Positions 16,186 to 24,562 of a DNA stretch of 33,237 bases are shown one piece after another (position 1 is the first letter of the stretch; each line of letters begins with the position of its first letter). The position numbers and the translations under genes are program-made. Source of the stretch: Xanthobacteraceae bacterium (GTDB lineage: Bacteria; Pseudomonadota; Alphaproteobacteria; Rhizobiales; Xanthobacteraceae); contig JAIEPP010000402.1 in NCBI GenBank assembly GCA_019748335.1, positions 1 through 33,237 of the forward strand, given 5' to 3'. Below the pieces are notes generated by a model that worked only from the letters and a program-made list of their open reading frames with translations, was not told where the DNA came from and did no database searches.

Positions 16186-17415
16186 TCAGCGTTGATTTAG
16201 GAATGGACAGCCGCCTTCGGCGAGCGGTTTGAACACCTCCGATCCTGGCGACGTCTGAACGACGTTGTAGTAATCGAAGGGATAGTGGGACTCGGAGGGC
16301 GACTTGACCTGCAGGAGGTAAACGTCGTGCAGCACTCGACCATCCTCGCGTACCCGCACATTCTTGTTGTAGGCATCGTCGACCGGCAACTTCTTCATCT
16401 CTTGCGCGACCTTGAGCGCGTCATCGGTGCCCGCGGCTTCGATCGCACGCAAATAATGCCTTACACCCGCATACACGCCGGCCTGCACCGCCGTCGGCAC
16501 GCGGTCGCTGCCCATCGCTGCGGCAAAACGCTTGGTGAGAGCGCGGGTCTCGTCGTTCAGATCCCAATAAAAGGACGTCGTCACCATCATGCCCTGAGCT
16601 GCTTTCAGACCCAGCGCATGGACGTCGGTGATTTCCACCAATAATCCGGCGAATTGTTGCCCGCCCGTGATGCCGAATTCCGCCGCCTGCTTCACAGAGT
16701 TGATCATATCCGTTCCCGCGTTGGCCAAGCCGATGACTTTCGCATGCGACGCCTGGGCTTGCAGAAGGAAGGACGAAAAGTCGGACGAATTGAGTGGATG
16801 CCGGACTGAACCAAGCATTTTTCCGCCGTTCGCCTGGACGAACCCAGTAACGTCCCGCTCCAAGCTGTGGCCAAAGGCATAATCGGCTGTCAGCAAATAC
16901 CACGTGTTGTAGCCCTGCTTGAGCATCGCTTTGACCGTGCCATTGGCGAGCATATACGTATCGTAATTGAACTGGATAGTGGTTGGCGAACAGCTCGCTC
17001 CCGTCAGCGCTGTCGTCGCGGCTCCGGACGACATGAAAATGCGCTTGGCGTTACGGGTGATCTCGTTGATGGCCAGCGCCGCTGACGAACTGGCGCCATC
17101 GACGATGGCATCGACCTGTTCTGCATCGATCCAGCGACGGGCGATGCCACTGGCAATATCTGCCTTGTTCTGGTGATCGGCAAAGATCAGTTCAACCGGC
17201 TTCCCCAGCACCTGGCCATTGAAATCCTCGATGGCCAACCGCGCCATCACCACCGAGCCCTTGCCGCCGATGTCCGCGAAAGGTCCTGTTTGGTCGTTCA
17301 AGACTCCGATCTTGACGGTTCCATCCGACAGTTGGGCCGATGCTACCTGAGCCGAGCTTCCATAACCGAGCAAGACGGTCAGCATGGCTGCGGCGAAAAC
17401 GATCTGTTTCCTCAT
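16186..17415 (-). CDS. ABC transporter substrate-binding protein (Liv/amide type)
   Basis: A 409-aa periplasmic binding protein of the Peripla_BP_6 family. A Sec signal peptide is clear (MRKQIVFAAAMLTVLLGYGS, with cleavage near ASA-QLSD). The mature start VKIGVLNDQTGPFADIGGKG and IEDFNGQVLGKPVELIFADHQ are typical. AAAGGAGAG precedes the ATG. It is the last gene of a minus-strand run from 25836, 14 nt after the epimerase-like gene, so it probably delivers the substrate or a related compound for that pathway. No permease or ATPase genes are nearby. It is not close in sequence to the binding protein at 5640. The ligand is unknown. Confidence 0.92.
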   Translation of the reverse strand: MRKQIVFAAAMLTVLLGYGSSAQVASAQLSDGTVKIGVLNDQTGPFADIGGKGSVVMARLAIEDFNGQVLGKPVELIFADHQNKADIASGIARRWIDAEQVDAIVDGASSSAALAINEITRNAKRIFMSSGAATTALTGASCSPTTIQFNYDTYMLANGTVKAMLKQGYNTWYLLTADYAFGHSLERDVTGFVQANGGKMLGSVRHPLNSSDFSSFLLQAQASHAKVIGLANAGTDMINSVKQAAEFGITGGQQFAGLLVEITDVHALGLKAAQGMMVTTSFYWDLNDETRALTKRFAAAMGSDRVPTAVQAGVYAGVRHYLRAIEAAGTDDALKVAQEMKKLPVDDAYNKNVRVREDGRVLHDVYLLQVKSPSESHYPFDYYNVVQTSPGSEVFKPLAEGGCPFLNQR

Positions 17416-17429
17416 GTTTCTCTCCTTTT

Positions 17430-18449
17430 TTATGACTTGATCTCGGCTGCGCCGTCGTCAGAGACGCGCCGGGCTTTCTCGTGCCAGTCGATCAGGCGTC
17501 GAATGCCGCTCTCGAGATCGACCTGCGGCTGCCATCCGAGCATTCGCTTGATTTTCTCCCGCGAGAATCCGATGCGTGATTTTGCGGTAAAGCGCACTCT
17601 CCCCGCCTCTTCGCGATACTCGGGCTTGAGGGCGGAGCCGGTGATGTTCAGCAATATCTCGACGATCCGATTGAGCGTTGTGTCGACGCCACTGACGGCC
17701 AGGAAGCTTTCACCGCAAATGGCGCTGGCCATGGCCATGAGATTGGCGCGCGCAAGATCTCCTACATAGACGTAATCGTGCACCTCGTTGCCATCGCCGG
17801 GCAGCACGGGCGCATGGCCAGCCTTGATGCGATCATAGGCTTCGAGAATGTACAGCGAATTCACGCCGCGATAGTGTTGACGCTCGCCATAGACAGTCGA
17901 GTAACGCAGCGCAACGAATTCAATGCCATAGCGTTGGCCGTACAGCCGACACAGATTCTCGCCGATCAATTTCGTGGCACCGTAGATCGCACCGCCCGGC
18001 TGCAAGCCCTGCCAGCAGAATGGCGTATCCTCCGTCACCGGATAGTCGTCGGTATCGCCAAAGGTTGCGGTTGAAGATGAAAAAACGACCTTTTTCACAC
18101 CTCGGTAACGGCATGCATCCAGCGTATTCAGCATTCCCCTGACGTTGACGTCGATGCCCAACCAGGGATTTTGCGTCAGCGGCATCGTGAGAAAGGCGGC
18201 GACCGCGAATACGCCGTCTATTCCCTCCAGGTGATCGTAAAGATCGTTAGTCCGCAGAATATCGCCACGTACGATTTTAACGCGGTCATCATTCTCGAAA
18301 GCGCGCAAGGTTTCCGGCGTGCCCAGAGAATAATTGTCAAACAGAACGACGGAGGCTGCGCCTGCTTCAAGCAGGTGTTCGGTTATATGGGAGCCGACCA
18401 GGCTAGCCCCTCCTGTTATCAGAAAGGAGCGTCCCTTAATGTCCACCAT
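17430..18449 (-). CDS. NAD-dependent epimerase/dehydratase-family protein
   Basis: A 339-aa extended SDR. NAD-binding ITGGASLVGSH (about 11-21), VLFDNYSLG with the acidic residue for NAD, SSSTATFG (124-131), and the YGATK active site (Tyr156, Lys160) are intact, as is the RYSTVYGERQ segment typical of nucleotide-sugar epimerases. Such enzymes act on UDP- or dTDP-sugars, but relatives reduce or epimerise other 2-hydroxy acids or lactones. I chose the ATG at 18449, preceded by AGGAGA, over an in-frame ATG at 18530 that would overlap hyuB. It sits between hyuB and the binding-protein gene, so a role in catabolism is more likely than cell-wall synthesis. The substrate is unknown. Confidence 0.85.
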   Translation of the reverse strand: MVDIKGRSFLITGGASLVGSHITEHLLEAGAASVVLFDNYSLGTPETLRAFENDDRVKIVRGDILRTNDLYDHLEGIDGVFAVAAFLTMPLTQNPWLGIDVNVRGMLNTLDACRYRGVKKVVFSSSTATFGDTDDYPVTEDTPFCWQGLQPGGAIYGATKLIGENLCRLYGQRYGIEFVALRYSTVYGERQHYRGVNSLYILEAYDRIKAGHAPVLPGDGNEVHDYVYVGDLARANLMAMASAICGESFLAVSGVDTTLNRIVEILLNITGSALKPEYREEAGRVRFTAKSRIGFSREKIKRMLGWQPQVDLESGIRRLIDWHEKARRVSDDGAAEIKS

Positions 18450-18510
18450 GTTATTGTCTCCTGAAGGATCTCGAGTCTGCTGTTGGAGCGAAATCGTCCC
18501 GAGCGGATGC

Positions 18511-20259
18511 CTAGGGCACTCTGCCGCCACGAGCCTGGCGTGTCGCCGCTTCGTCGATGCGGCACGCGTCGCGATCCGTCGTTAGGACCACCCCATATTG
18601 CGTGTTGGCGTCTTCGATCGTGATCAGGCCGTTCGTGACATCCTTCAGGACCTTGTGCGGGTCTCGTCGAAACGGATTGCCGAAACCGCCACCGCCGGGC
18701 ATGGATATCCGCGCCGTATCCCCGTCCCTGAGGACGACGCCTTCGTCCTTGGTGGTGTGCTCAGGCCGGTAGGGGGCGCCGCCGCGTCGATACTCGACAA
18801 CCGTGGGAAGAGCTTCGCCACCGCCATGGAGACCGGTCGGCGGAAACCGTCCGCGGTCGCCCAGCACGCTGGACACAGCCTCACCCCGAGCCAAACGGAT
18901 CTGCCATTCACTGCCAAATCCCCCACGCCACTCGCCGGCCCCTGCCGACCTTTCCCGGATGCGGTAGTAGTCGAACAAGATCGGGTATTGCTGCTCCAGG
19001 ATTTCGATTGGTGTCGTGCGCGAGGCACCAATAGGCGAATTTGCGTTGGTGAGCCCATCCCCGCTTGCGTGCCCGCCATATCCGCCGCCGCTGAAGCGGA
19101 ACATGATGTACGGCTTGCGCTGCTCGGGGTCGTATCCGCTGATCGTGAAGTTCGCAACAGACCCGAACGAATTTGCGGGAACGCGGTCCGGTACAGCCTG
19201 GCCCAGGCAGCCGAACACCGCATCGACGACGCGCAGCGAGACTTCAGCTGAAGATCCCGAGACCGCTCGCGGATATTTGGCGTTGAGAAAAGTGTCCTCG
19301 GGAACGTTGATCCGGACCGGACGGAAGATCCCCGCGTTGATCGGCACCTCCGGGAAGATGTGCTTGAGGGCGACGAACACCGCTGCGAACGTCACCGAAA
19401 GCGTGCCGTTGAGCGGTCCCTTGACCGGCGCTGACGAACCGGAAAAGTCGAAATCCAGAGTGTCGTCGGCCACCGTCACCGACAAAGCAACGCGGATGGG
19501 AGCCGGCTCGATGCCATCGGAGTCGAGGAACGCTTCCGATCGATAGATTCCATCGGGAATCTCCCTGATATAGGCTCGCATCTGTGTTTCGGAGCGTTCG
19601 CGCAGTTCGTCCATGTAGCGCTCAACTTCGGAATCGCCGTATTTGTCGAGCAGGCCGCGGAGGCGTTCGGCACCGACGTTGAGAGCCGCGAACTGCGCCT
19701 GCAGGTCGCCGCGCCGCTCCTCCGGCACACGCATGTTGGCAAACAACAGCGTCAGGATGTCTTCCCGAATAACACCATTGCGCGCCAACAGTATCGGCGG
19801 AATGCGGACTCCTTCCTGGATGATCTCGGTCGCGCGGACGCCGAATCCACCCGGCACGTTGCCCCCGATGTCGGTCCAGTGACCGCAATTGGCGAGGCAA
19901 GCGAAGCGCCGCCCGTTATAGAAGAATGGGCGGACCAGCTTGACATCCATCAGGTGGGTGCCGCCGCAGTATGGGTCGTTCAGAATGACGACGTCGCCTT
20001 CTTCGAGATCGGGAAAGGCTTCGAGCGCTGACTGGACCGCATATTGCATCACGCCCACGAAGATCGGCAGGCCGGTGTCCCCTTGGGCGACCACCTCCCC
20101 GGTGGTCTTGTGATAAATGCCATTGGCGCGATCGCGAGCCTGCGACATCACGGGATTAAAGGCAGCCCGTTCAAGCGCCAGGTCCATCTCGTCGACAATC
20201 TGGCGCAACGCGTTTTCCATCACGGTCAAAGTTGCGGGATCGATGTTGAGGTTTGCCAT
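18511..20259 (-). CDS. hyuB: Hydantoinase B/5-oxoprolinase-family subunit
   Basis: A 582-aa HyuB-type protein. It starts in the family manner (DPATLTVMENALRQIVDEMD, then RAAFNPVMSQARDRANGIY) and carries the GDVVILNDPYCGGTHLMDV core and a C-terminal GGGGFGNPFRRDP end. It pairs with HyuA to open cyclic amides with ATP (N-methylhydantoinase, 5-oxoprolinase) or, in relatives, to carboxylate ketones. It begins one base after the hyuA stop, with AAGGTGA as ribosome binding site, so the two are co-translated. Length fits the free-standing subunit. The substrate cannot be set from sequence; its place in a hydratase-lyase operon suggests a cyclic amide or ketone precursor. Confidence 0.93.
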   Translation of the reverse strand: MANLNIDPATLTVMENALRQIVDEMDLALERAAFNPVMSQARDRANGIYHKTTGEVVAQGDTGLPIFVGVMQYAVQSALEAFPDLEEGDVVILNDPYCGGTHLMDVKLVRPFFYNGRRFACLANCGHWTDIGGNVPGGFGVRATEIIQEGVRIPPILLARNGVIREDILTLLFANMRVPEERRGDLQAQFAALNVGAERLRGLLDKYGDSEVERYMDELRERSETQMRAYIREIPDGIYRSEAFLDSDGIEPAPIRVALSVTVADDTLDFDFSGSSAPVKGPLNGTLSVTFAAVFVALKHIFPEVPINAGIFRPVRINVPEDTFLNAKYPRAVSGSSAEVSLRVVDAVFGCLGQAVPDRVPANSFGSVANFTISGYDPEQRKPYIMFRFSGGGYGGHASGDGLTNANSPIGASRTTPIEILEQQYPILFDYYRIRERSAGAGEWRGGFGSEWQIRLARGEAVSSVLGDRGRFPPTGLHGGGEALPTVVEYRRGGAPYRPEHTTKDEGVVLRDGDTARISMPGGGGFGNPFRRDPHKVLKDVTNGLITIEDANTQYGVVLTTDRDACRIDEAATRQARGGRVP

Positions 20260-20260
20260 T

Positions 20261-22297
20261 TCAATTCACCTTGATGATCAGATTGCCAAAATCATCGACC
20301 ACAATTTCCGTATTCGGCTCGACGACAGTGGTCGTGTCCATCTGATTGAAGATTGCGGGGCCGCTCAACCGTGTGCCGGTCGGCAGCTTCGCGCGATCGT
20401 AGATCGGCGTATTGACCCATGACTCGTCAAACCACACATCGCGATGGCCGATCACCGCCTCGTCGAAGCTCCCGGGCTTTTGGGTCGCCGCAACAATGCG
20501 TTTGAGATCCAGGGAGGGACGAATGCCGACTACGGTCGTGCGCAGATTGGTAAGCTTCGGACGATACTGGGTTAACGTGATGCCAAACCGTTCCTGATAT
20601 GCTTTGGCAAGCCGGTCCCTGAGGGCGGCCACGTTGAGGGCGGCGGGATCAAGTTGCACGCGCACCGTGTAGGTCTGCCCCTCATATTGCATGTCCGCGA
20701 AGTGAAGGACTTCCGTGCGTTCGATGGGCACCTGGTCGTGGTGAAGAATTTCCTCGCCGGCCTTGCGATGGCGAGCGAGAATCGCGGCCAGGTCCTCCTC
20801 GGCGAGATCGTCGACGGCGCGACTGACGGTCTGCGTGAAATCATGACGAACATCGGCCACGATACAGCCCAGCGCGCAGGTGATCCCTGGCACGTATGGT
20901 ACGATCACCGTCGGCACGCCCAGTTCGCGAGCCAAAGCGACGCCATGCAGCGGGCCGGCGCCCCCAAAGGCGAAGATCGCAAATTCGCGCGGATCGAGGC
21001 CGCGTTGCAAGCTGACTGCTCTGATGGCGCCTGCCATGGCATCGTTAATGACGCGAAGGACTGCGGTCGCGGCTTGCGTGGGCGCCAACCCAAGCGGGGC
21101 GCCAATGGTGTCGCCAAACGCCTTCATTATCTTGTCGCGGTCGATGGCGTCGCTCACTGCGAGTAGGCGCTCCGACGACAATCGCCCCAGCATGACATTG
21201 GCATCAGTAACGGTCGGCCGCTCTCCGCCCCGTCCATAGGCAATCGGACCCGGCACTGCCCCGGCGCTGGCGGGCCCGACCTTGAGGATGCCAGCCTCAT
21301 TGAGGTGAGCGATCGATCCACCCCCTGCGCCGATGGTGTGGATGTCGATGATTGGAATCCGCATCGGCAGGCCGAAATCGAGATCGCGGTCGCCGGTGAC
21401 GATCGGCTCGCCGTTGACGATCATACCGACATCGAAGCTGGTGCCGCCCATGTCACAGGTGATGACGTTTCGATAGCCGGCCAATCGGGAAATGTAGGAG
21501 GCGGCGATAACACCTGCGGCTGGACCAGACAGCACGGTGCTGACCGAGCGGCGGCAAGCCATGTCCACCGACATTATCCCGCCGTTGGCCTGCATGATCA
21601 CCAGGTCTCGGGGCACTCCCGCGTCCCGCAAACTATCGCGAAGGCGGCTGACGTAGCGGTGGATTTTGGGTTGGATGTAGGCGTTGACGGCCGCTGTTCC
21701 GAAACGTTCGACCTCGCGGAATTCGCCCAGGATATCGCTGCTCGTGGTGACGTAAGGATTGTGCCACAGGCGCGCGGCGATGGCCGCCGCTCGCTCCTCG
21801 TGGGAGGAGTTGGCATAGGAATGCAGGAAGCCGATCAGCAAGGATTCGCATCCGCGCGCTTGCAATGTACGGATCGCTTCCTCGACTTCCCGTTCGTCCA
21901 GATCTTCGAGGACTTCGCCCTTGGCGTTGAGACGCCCGGTCACCTCAACGCGGCGATCACGCGGGATGAGCGGCCTGAACTCGCCGAACAGTCCGAACAG
22001 CTGCGGACGTTCGCGTCGACCCAGTTCGAGGATGTCGCGGAAGCCGCGGGTTGTGATCATCCCACAAGCGGCGCCATTACGCTCCAGCGTCGCGTTAGTT
22101 CCGACGGTGGTCCCGTGAACCAGCCAAGAGATGTCCGGAAGAGCGATCGCGGTGGCTGACAGGCCATTGAGAAATCCGGTCGCCTGATTCTCAGGAGTCG
22201 ATGGGACCTTGCTGAGACGAACTTCGCCGTTTTCGGAATCGATACAGATCGTGTCGGTAAACGTACCGCCGATATCGACGCCTATGTGATAAGTCAT
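20261..22297 (-). CDS. hyuA: Hydantoinase A/5-oxoprolinase-family ATPase subunit
   Basis: A 678-aa HyuA-type subunit of the ASKHA ATPase fold. The phosphate-binding GVDIGGTFTDTICID (about 5-19), the second motif CDMGGTSFDVGMI, and IHTIGAGGGSIAHLN are all present, as is FAFGGAGPLHGVALARELGV later in the chain. It supplies ATP-dependent activation of a carbonyl for hydrolysis or carboxylation together with HyuB. It starts 7 nt after the SDR stop. Members with this HyuA plus HyuB layout include N-methylhydantoinase and acetophenone carboxylase subunits, and sequence alone does not separate them. Confidence 0.93.
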   Translation of the reverse strand: MTYHIGVDIGGTFTDTICIDSENGEVRLSKVPSTPENQATGFLNGLSATAIALPDISWLVHGTTVGTNATLERNGAACGMITTRGFRDILELGRRERPQLFGLFGEFRPLIPRDRRVEVTGRLNAKGEVLEDLDEREVEEAIRTLQARGCESLLIGFLHSYANSSHEERAAAIAARLWHNPYVTTSSDILGEFREVERFGTAAVNAYIQPKIHRYVSRLRDSLRDAGVPRDLVIMQANGGIMSVDMACRRSVSTVLSGPAAGVIAASYISRLAGYRNVITCDMGGTSFDVGMIVNGEPIVTGDRDLDFGLPMRIPIIDIHTIGAGGGSIAHLNEAGILKVGPASAGAVPGPIAYGRGGERPTVTDANVMLGRLSSERLLAVSDAIDRDKIMKAFGDTIGAPLGLAPTQAATAVLRVINDAMAGAIRAVSLQRGLDPREFAIFAFGGAGPLHGVALARELGVPTVIVPYVPGITCALGCIVADVRHDFTQTVSRAVDDLAEEDLAAILARHRKAGEEILHHDQVPIERTEVLHFADMQYEGQTYTVRVQLDPAALNVAALRDRLAKAYQERFGITLTQYRPKLTNLRTTVVGIRPSLDLKRIVAATQKPGSFDEAVIGHRDVWFDESWVNTPIYDRAKLPTGTRLSGPAIFNQMDTTTVVEPNTEIVVDDFGNLIIKVN

Positions 22298-22304
22298 GAT
22301 TGGC

Positions 22305-23129
22305 CTATACTGTCGTGTGGTTGTGTTTCACGGGTTGCTTCTTGCGGATGTCGACCCCGGGGATCATGCCAGCGGCGGTGAAACCGCCATCGACAGGCAT
22401 GACAAGTCCGGTGAGGAACTTTGCCTCCTCGGAGGCGAGGAAGAGCACGGCCGACACCACATCTTCCTCGGAGCCGTTGATGCCCAGCGGATTCCGCCTC
22501 CGCCGCTCTTCCCACCCGAGTTCGTCGAGATTGCTGCGCGACATCGGACTGGGGATGGCGCTTGGTGCGACCGCGTTGACGCGGATGCCGTCCGGCCCGA
22601 GTTCAGTCGAGAGCGCCCGTGTGAGCGCGTCGACACCGCCCTTGAGAGCGGCATACGCCGAACTGTAGCCAATCCCCCGCAGGCTCACGACCGAGGATAG
22701 ATTGACGATCGAACCGCCGCCGGCAGTGATCATGCCAGGCACCACCGCGCGGCATGCCAGCAGCAGGCCTTTGATGCCAACCGCCAGCATGCGATCGATG
22801 ACATCCGGCTCCAGGTCGGCCAGCGCACCGTAACGCGCGAAGACGGCACTATTGACCAAAATGACCGGTGGCGCGAAGCGGCGCGACAGGCTGTCGACGG
22901 CCGCTCGCAGGTCGTCCGGACGCGACACGTCCGCAGACAACGCCAGCCCCTCGGCGCCGGTAGCGGCAACCTCCTCCGCCACGTCGGATACCGTCGCGGC
23001 ATTGAGGTCCAGCAATCCGACCGCCGCCCCCGCGCGAGCGAACCCCAAGGCAATGGCTCGACCGAGCCCTTGCCCAGCCCCGGTGACGAGCACCACCTTG
23101 TTCTGTAGGCGGCCTGATGTTGCGCTCAT
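22305..23129 (-). CDS. SDR-family oxidoreductase
   Basis: A 274-aa classical SDR. The cofactor motif TGAGQGLGRAI (about 16-26), DVSRPDD, an LVNSAVFA replacing NNAG, the serine in VNLSSVVS and the YAALK active site (Tyr and Lys intact) are visible. The C-terminal end has VSAVLFLASEEAKFLTG, then the usual PVDGGFT. I chose the ATG at 23129, which has AGGGA six bases upstream; an ATG at 23165 has no such site. It lies 73 nt after the lyase gene and 7 nt before hyuA, so it belongs to the same operon. It likely oxidises or reduces a hydroxy/keto group of the pathway substrate. Confidence 0.92.
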   Translation of the reverse strand: MSATSGRLQNKVVLVTGAGQGLGRAIALGFARAGAAVGLLDLNAATVSDVAEEVAATGAEGLALSADVSRPDDLRAAVDSLSRRFAPPVILVNSAVFARYGALADLEPDVIDRMLAVGIKGLLLACRAVVPGMITAGGGSIVNLSSVVSLRGIGYSSAYAALKGGVDALTRALSTELGPDGIRVNAVAPSAIPSPMSRSNLDELGWEERRRRNPLGINGSEEDVVSAVLFLASEEAKFLTGLVMPVDGGFTAAGMIPGVDIRKKQPVKHNHTTV

Positions 23130-23202
23130 TCGAAGTCCCTGCTCTCGATTGGCGTTGTCGGACATCGGATGCGGTGCCCAGTTCCTGATTTCGTTTCGGC
23201 GC

Positions 23203-24072
23203 TCACGCTTCCTTGAACTCGTAGGATTGGCCGAGCTTCAACATGTCCTCCGTTCCGAGAACGGCGTTGAGCGAGGCGAAATCCAGCATGCGGTCGTGAC
23301 AGCCCGCGGTAGACCCCCGCTCTTTCAGGTTCGCCAGAAGGGACTGAAGCGCGTGAACGATGGTGCGCACCGCCGCGCCGGGATAGATGATCAGGGAAAA
23401 GCCCAGATCGTTCAGTTCCTGCCTGTCCGTAATGGGGGTGCTGCCGCCTTCGACCATGTTTGCCATGAGTTTTGAGCGGCCGCGGAAGCGTTTGGCGATG
23501 CCTACGAGTTCGGCGTGGCTGCGCGGCGCTTCGACAAAGATCACGTCAGCGCCGGCACGCACATAAGACTCCGCCCGTTCGAGCGCGGCTTCAAAGCCTT
23601 CGACCGCGATGGCGTCGGTACGGGCAATAATCAGGGTGTCATCGCCGTTGCGGGCGTCAAGCGCAGCCTTGATTTTGCCGACCATCTCGCCACCCGAGAT
23701 CAAGCGCTTGTCCGCCAGATGCCCGCAGCGCTTCGGCATCAGTTGATCCTCCAGCTGGATGGCGGAAGCGCCGCTGCGCTCCATGAGCCGCACTGTTCGC
23801 TGTACGTTGAGCGCGTTGCCGAAACCGGTATCACAATCGACGATCAGCGGAAGATCCAGGCGTTCGCGAATCGCGCTAACGCTATCGGCGACCTCCTTCA
23901 TCGACACCAGTCCGATATCCGGACGGCCGAAGCGGGTGTACGCGAGGCTCGCGCCGGAAAAATATGCGGCGGGAAATCCGGCGCGTTCGATCAGCAGCGC
24001 GGACAGTGCATCGTAGCAGCCGGGCGCGATGACGGGACCCGGTCCGTCCAGGAGCTTTTTCATCTTACCCAT
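23203..24072 (-). CDS. Isocitrate lyase/PEP mutase-superfamily lyase (2,3-dimethylmalate or methylisocitrate lyase type)
   Basis: A 289-aa alpha/beta-barrel enzyme that splits a C-C bond of a 2-hydroxy-dicarboxylate or tricarboxylate, with Mg2+ and a Cys acid. Catalytic marks: the metal-binding DCDTGFG at 79-85, LEDQ at 107-110, KRCGH at 114-118 with Cys116, and IIARTDA. The KRCGH signature is that of lyases, not of PEP or phosphonopyruvate mutases. Relatives include methylisocitrate lyase and 2,3-dimethylmalate lyase (products pyruvate plus succinate or propionate). Its start overlaps the LeuD-like stop by 8 nt, which ties the lyase to the hydratase. A paralogue at 28058 shares most active-site stretches. 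Confidence 0.9.
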   Translation of the reverse strand: MGKMKKLLDGPGPVIAPGCYDALSALLIERAGFPAAYFSGASLAYTRFGRPDIGLVSMKEVADSVSAIRERLDLPLIVDCDTGFGNALNVQRTVRLMERSGASAIQLEDQLMPKRCGHLADKRLISGGEMVGKIKAALDARNGDDTLIIARTDAIAVEGFEAALERAESYVRAGADVIFVEAPRSHAELVGIAKRFRGRSKLMANMVEGGSTPITDRQELNDLGFSLIIYPGAAVRTIVHALQSLLANLKERGSTAGCHDRMLDFASLNAVLGTEDMLKLGQSYEFKEA

Positions 24073-24562
24073 TGGTGGAAGTCCTCAACGTCTTTTCCAA
24101 GTGCGGCAGGAGGCCCCCATCGCGGACCATCGCCATCAAATGCGAGGGAATCGGCTCGCAATCGTGTTGCTGTCCGGTGGCCGTCTCCACCGCGCGTCCA
24201 CTGGTCGGATCGACAGCGATGCGAGCGCCGTCCGGAATTTCGGACGCGGTCGGGCACACAAGGACAGGTAGACCAAGGTTCAATGCGTTGCGGAAGAAGA
24301 TCCGGGCGAAAGATTTCGCCACGACGGCGCTGACGCCAAGCGCCAGCAGTGCTGCCACGGCCTGTTCGCGCGAAGATCCGGCGCCGAAATTGTCGCCGGC
24401 GACGATGATATCGCCGGGACACACCCGGTCGACAAAGCCGGGGTCGACAGCCTCCAGACAATGGCGGGCGATCTCGGCAATCGCGCCCTTCATGTAACGG
24501 CCAGGCGCAAGTTGGTCGGTATCGATGTTGTCGCCAAAACGATGCACTGCACCTTCGATCAT
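24065..24562 (-). CDS. Aconitase/isopropylmalate isomerase-family small subunit (LeuD-like)
   Basis: A 165-aa swivel-domain subunit. The N-terminal HRFGDNIDTDQLAPGRYMKG (about 7-26) and the active-site NFGAGSSREQAVAALLALG (about 58-76) with Ser-Arg are typical of hydro-lyase small subunits (LeuD, homoaconitase, dimethylmaleate hydratase DmdB). The RYMKG loop, which helps set specificity, differs from the RYLK-type loop of LeuD enzymes. Its ATG overlaps the large-subunit stop (ATGA) for stoichiometric synthesis. The gene is linked to a lyase and not to leuA or leuB, so a hydratase in catabolism is more likely than leucine biosynthesis. Confidence 0.9.
   Translation of the reverse strand: MIEGAVHRFGDNIDTDQLAPGRYMKGAIAEIARHCLEAVDPGFVDRVCPGDIIVAGDNFGAGSSREQAVAALLALGVSAVVAKSFARIFFRNALNLGLPVLVCPTASEIPDGARIAVDPTSGRAVETATGQQHDCEPIPSHLMAMVRDGGLLPHLEKTLRTSTNG

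Noticed and set aside
21305-22159. 284-codon plus-strand frame
   Set aside because: It lies wholly inside hyuA, which has intact ASKHA motifs on the other strand; the translated text shows no domain.
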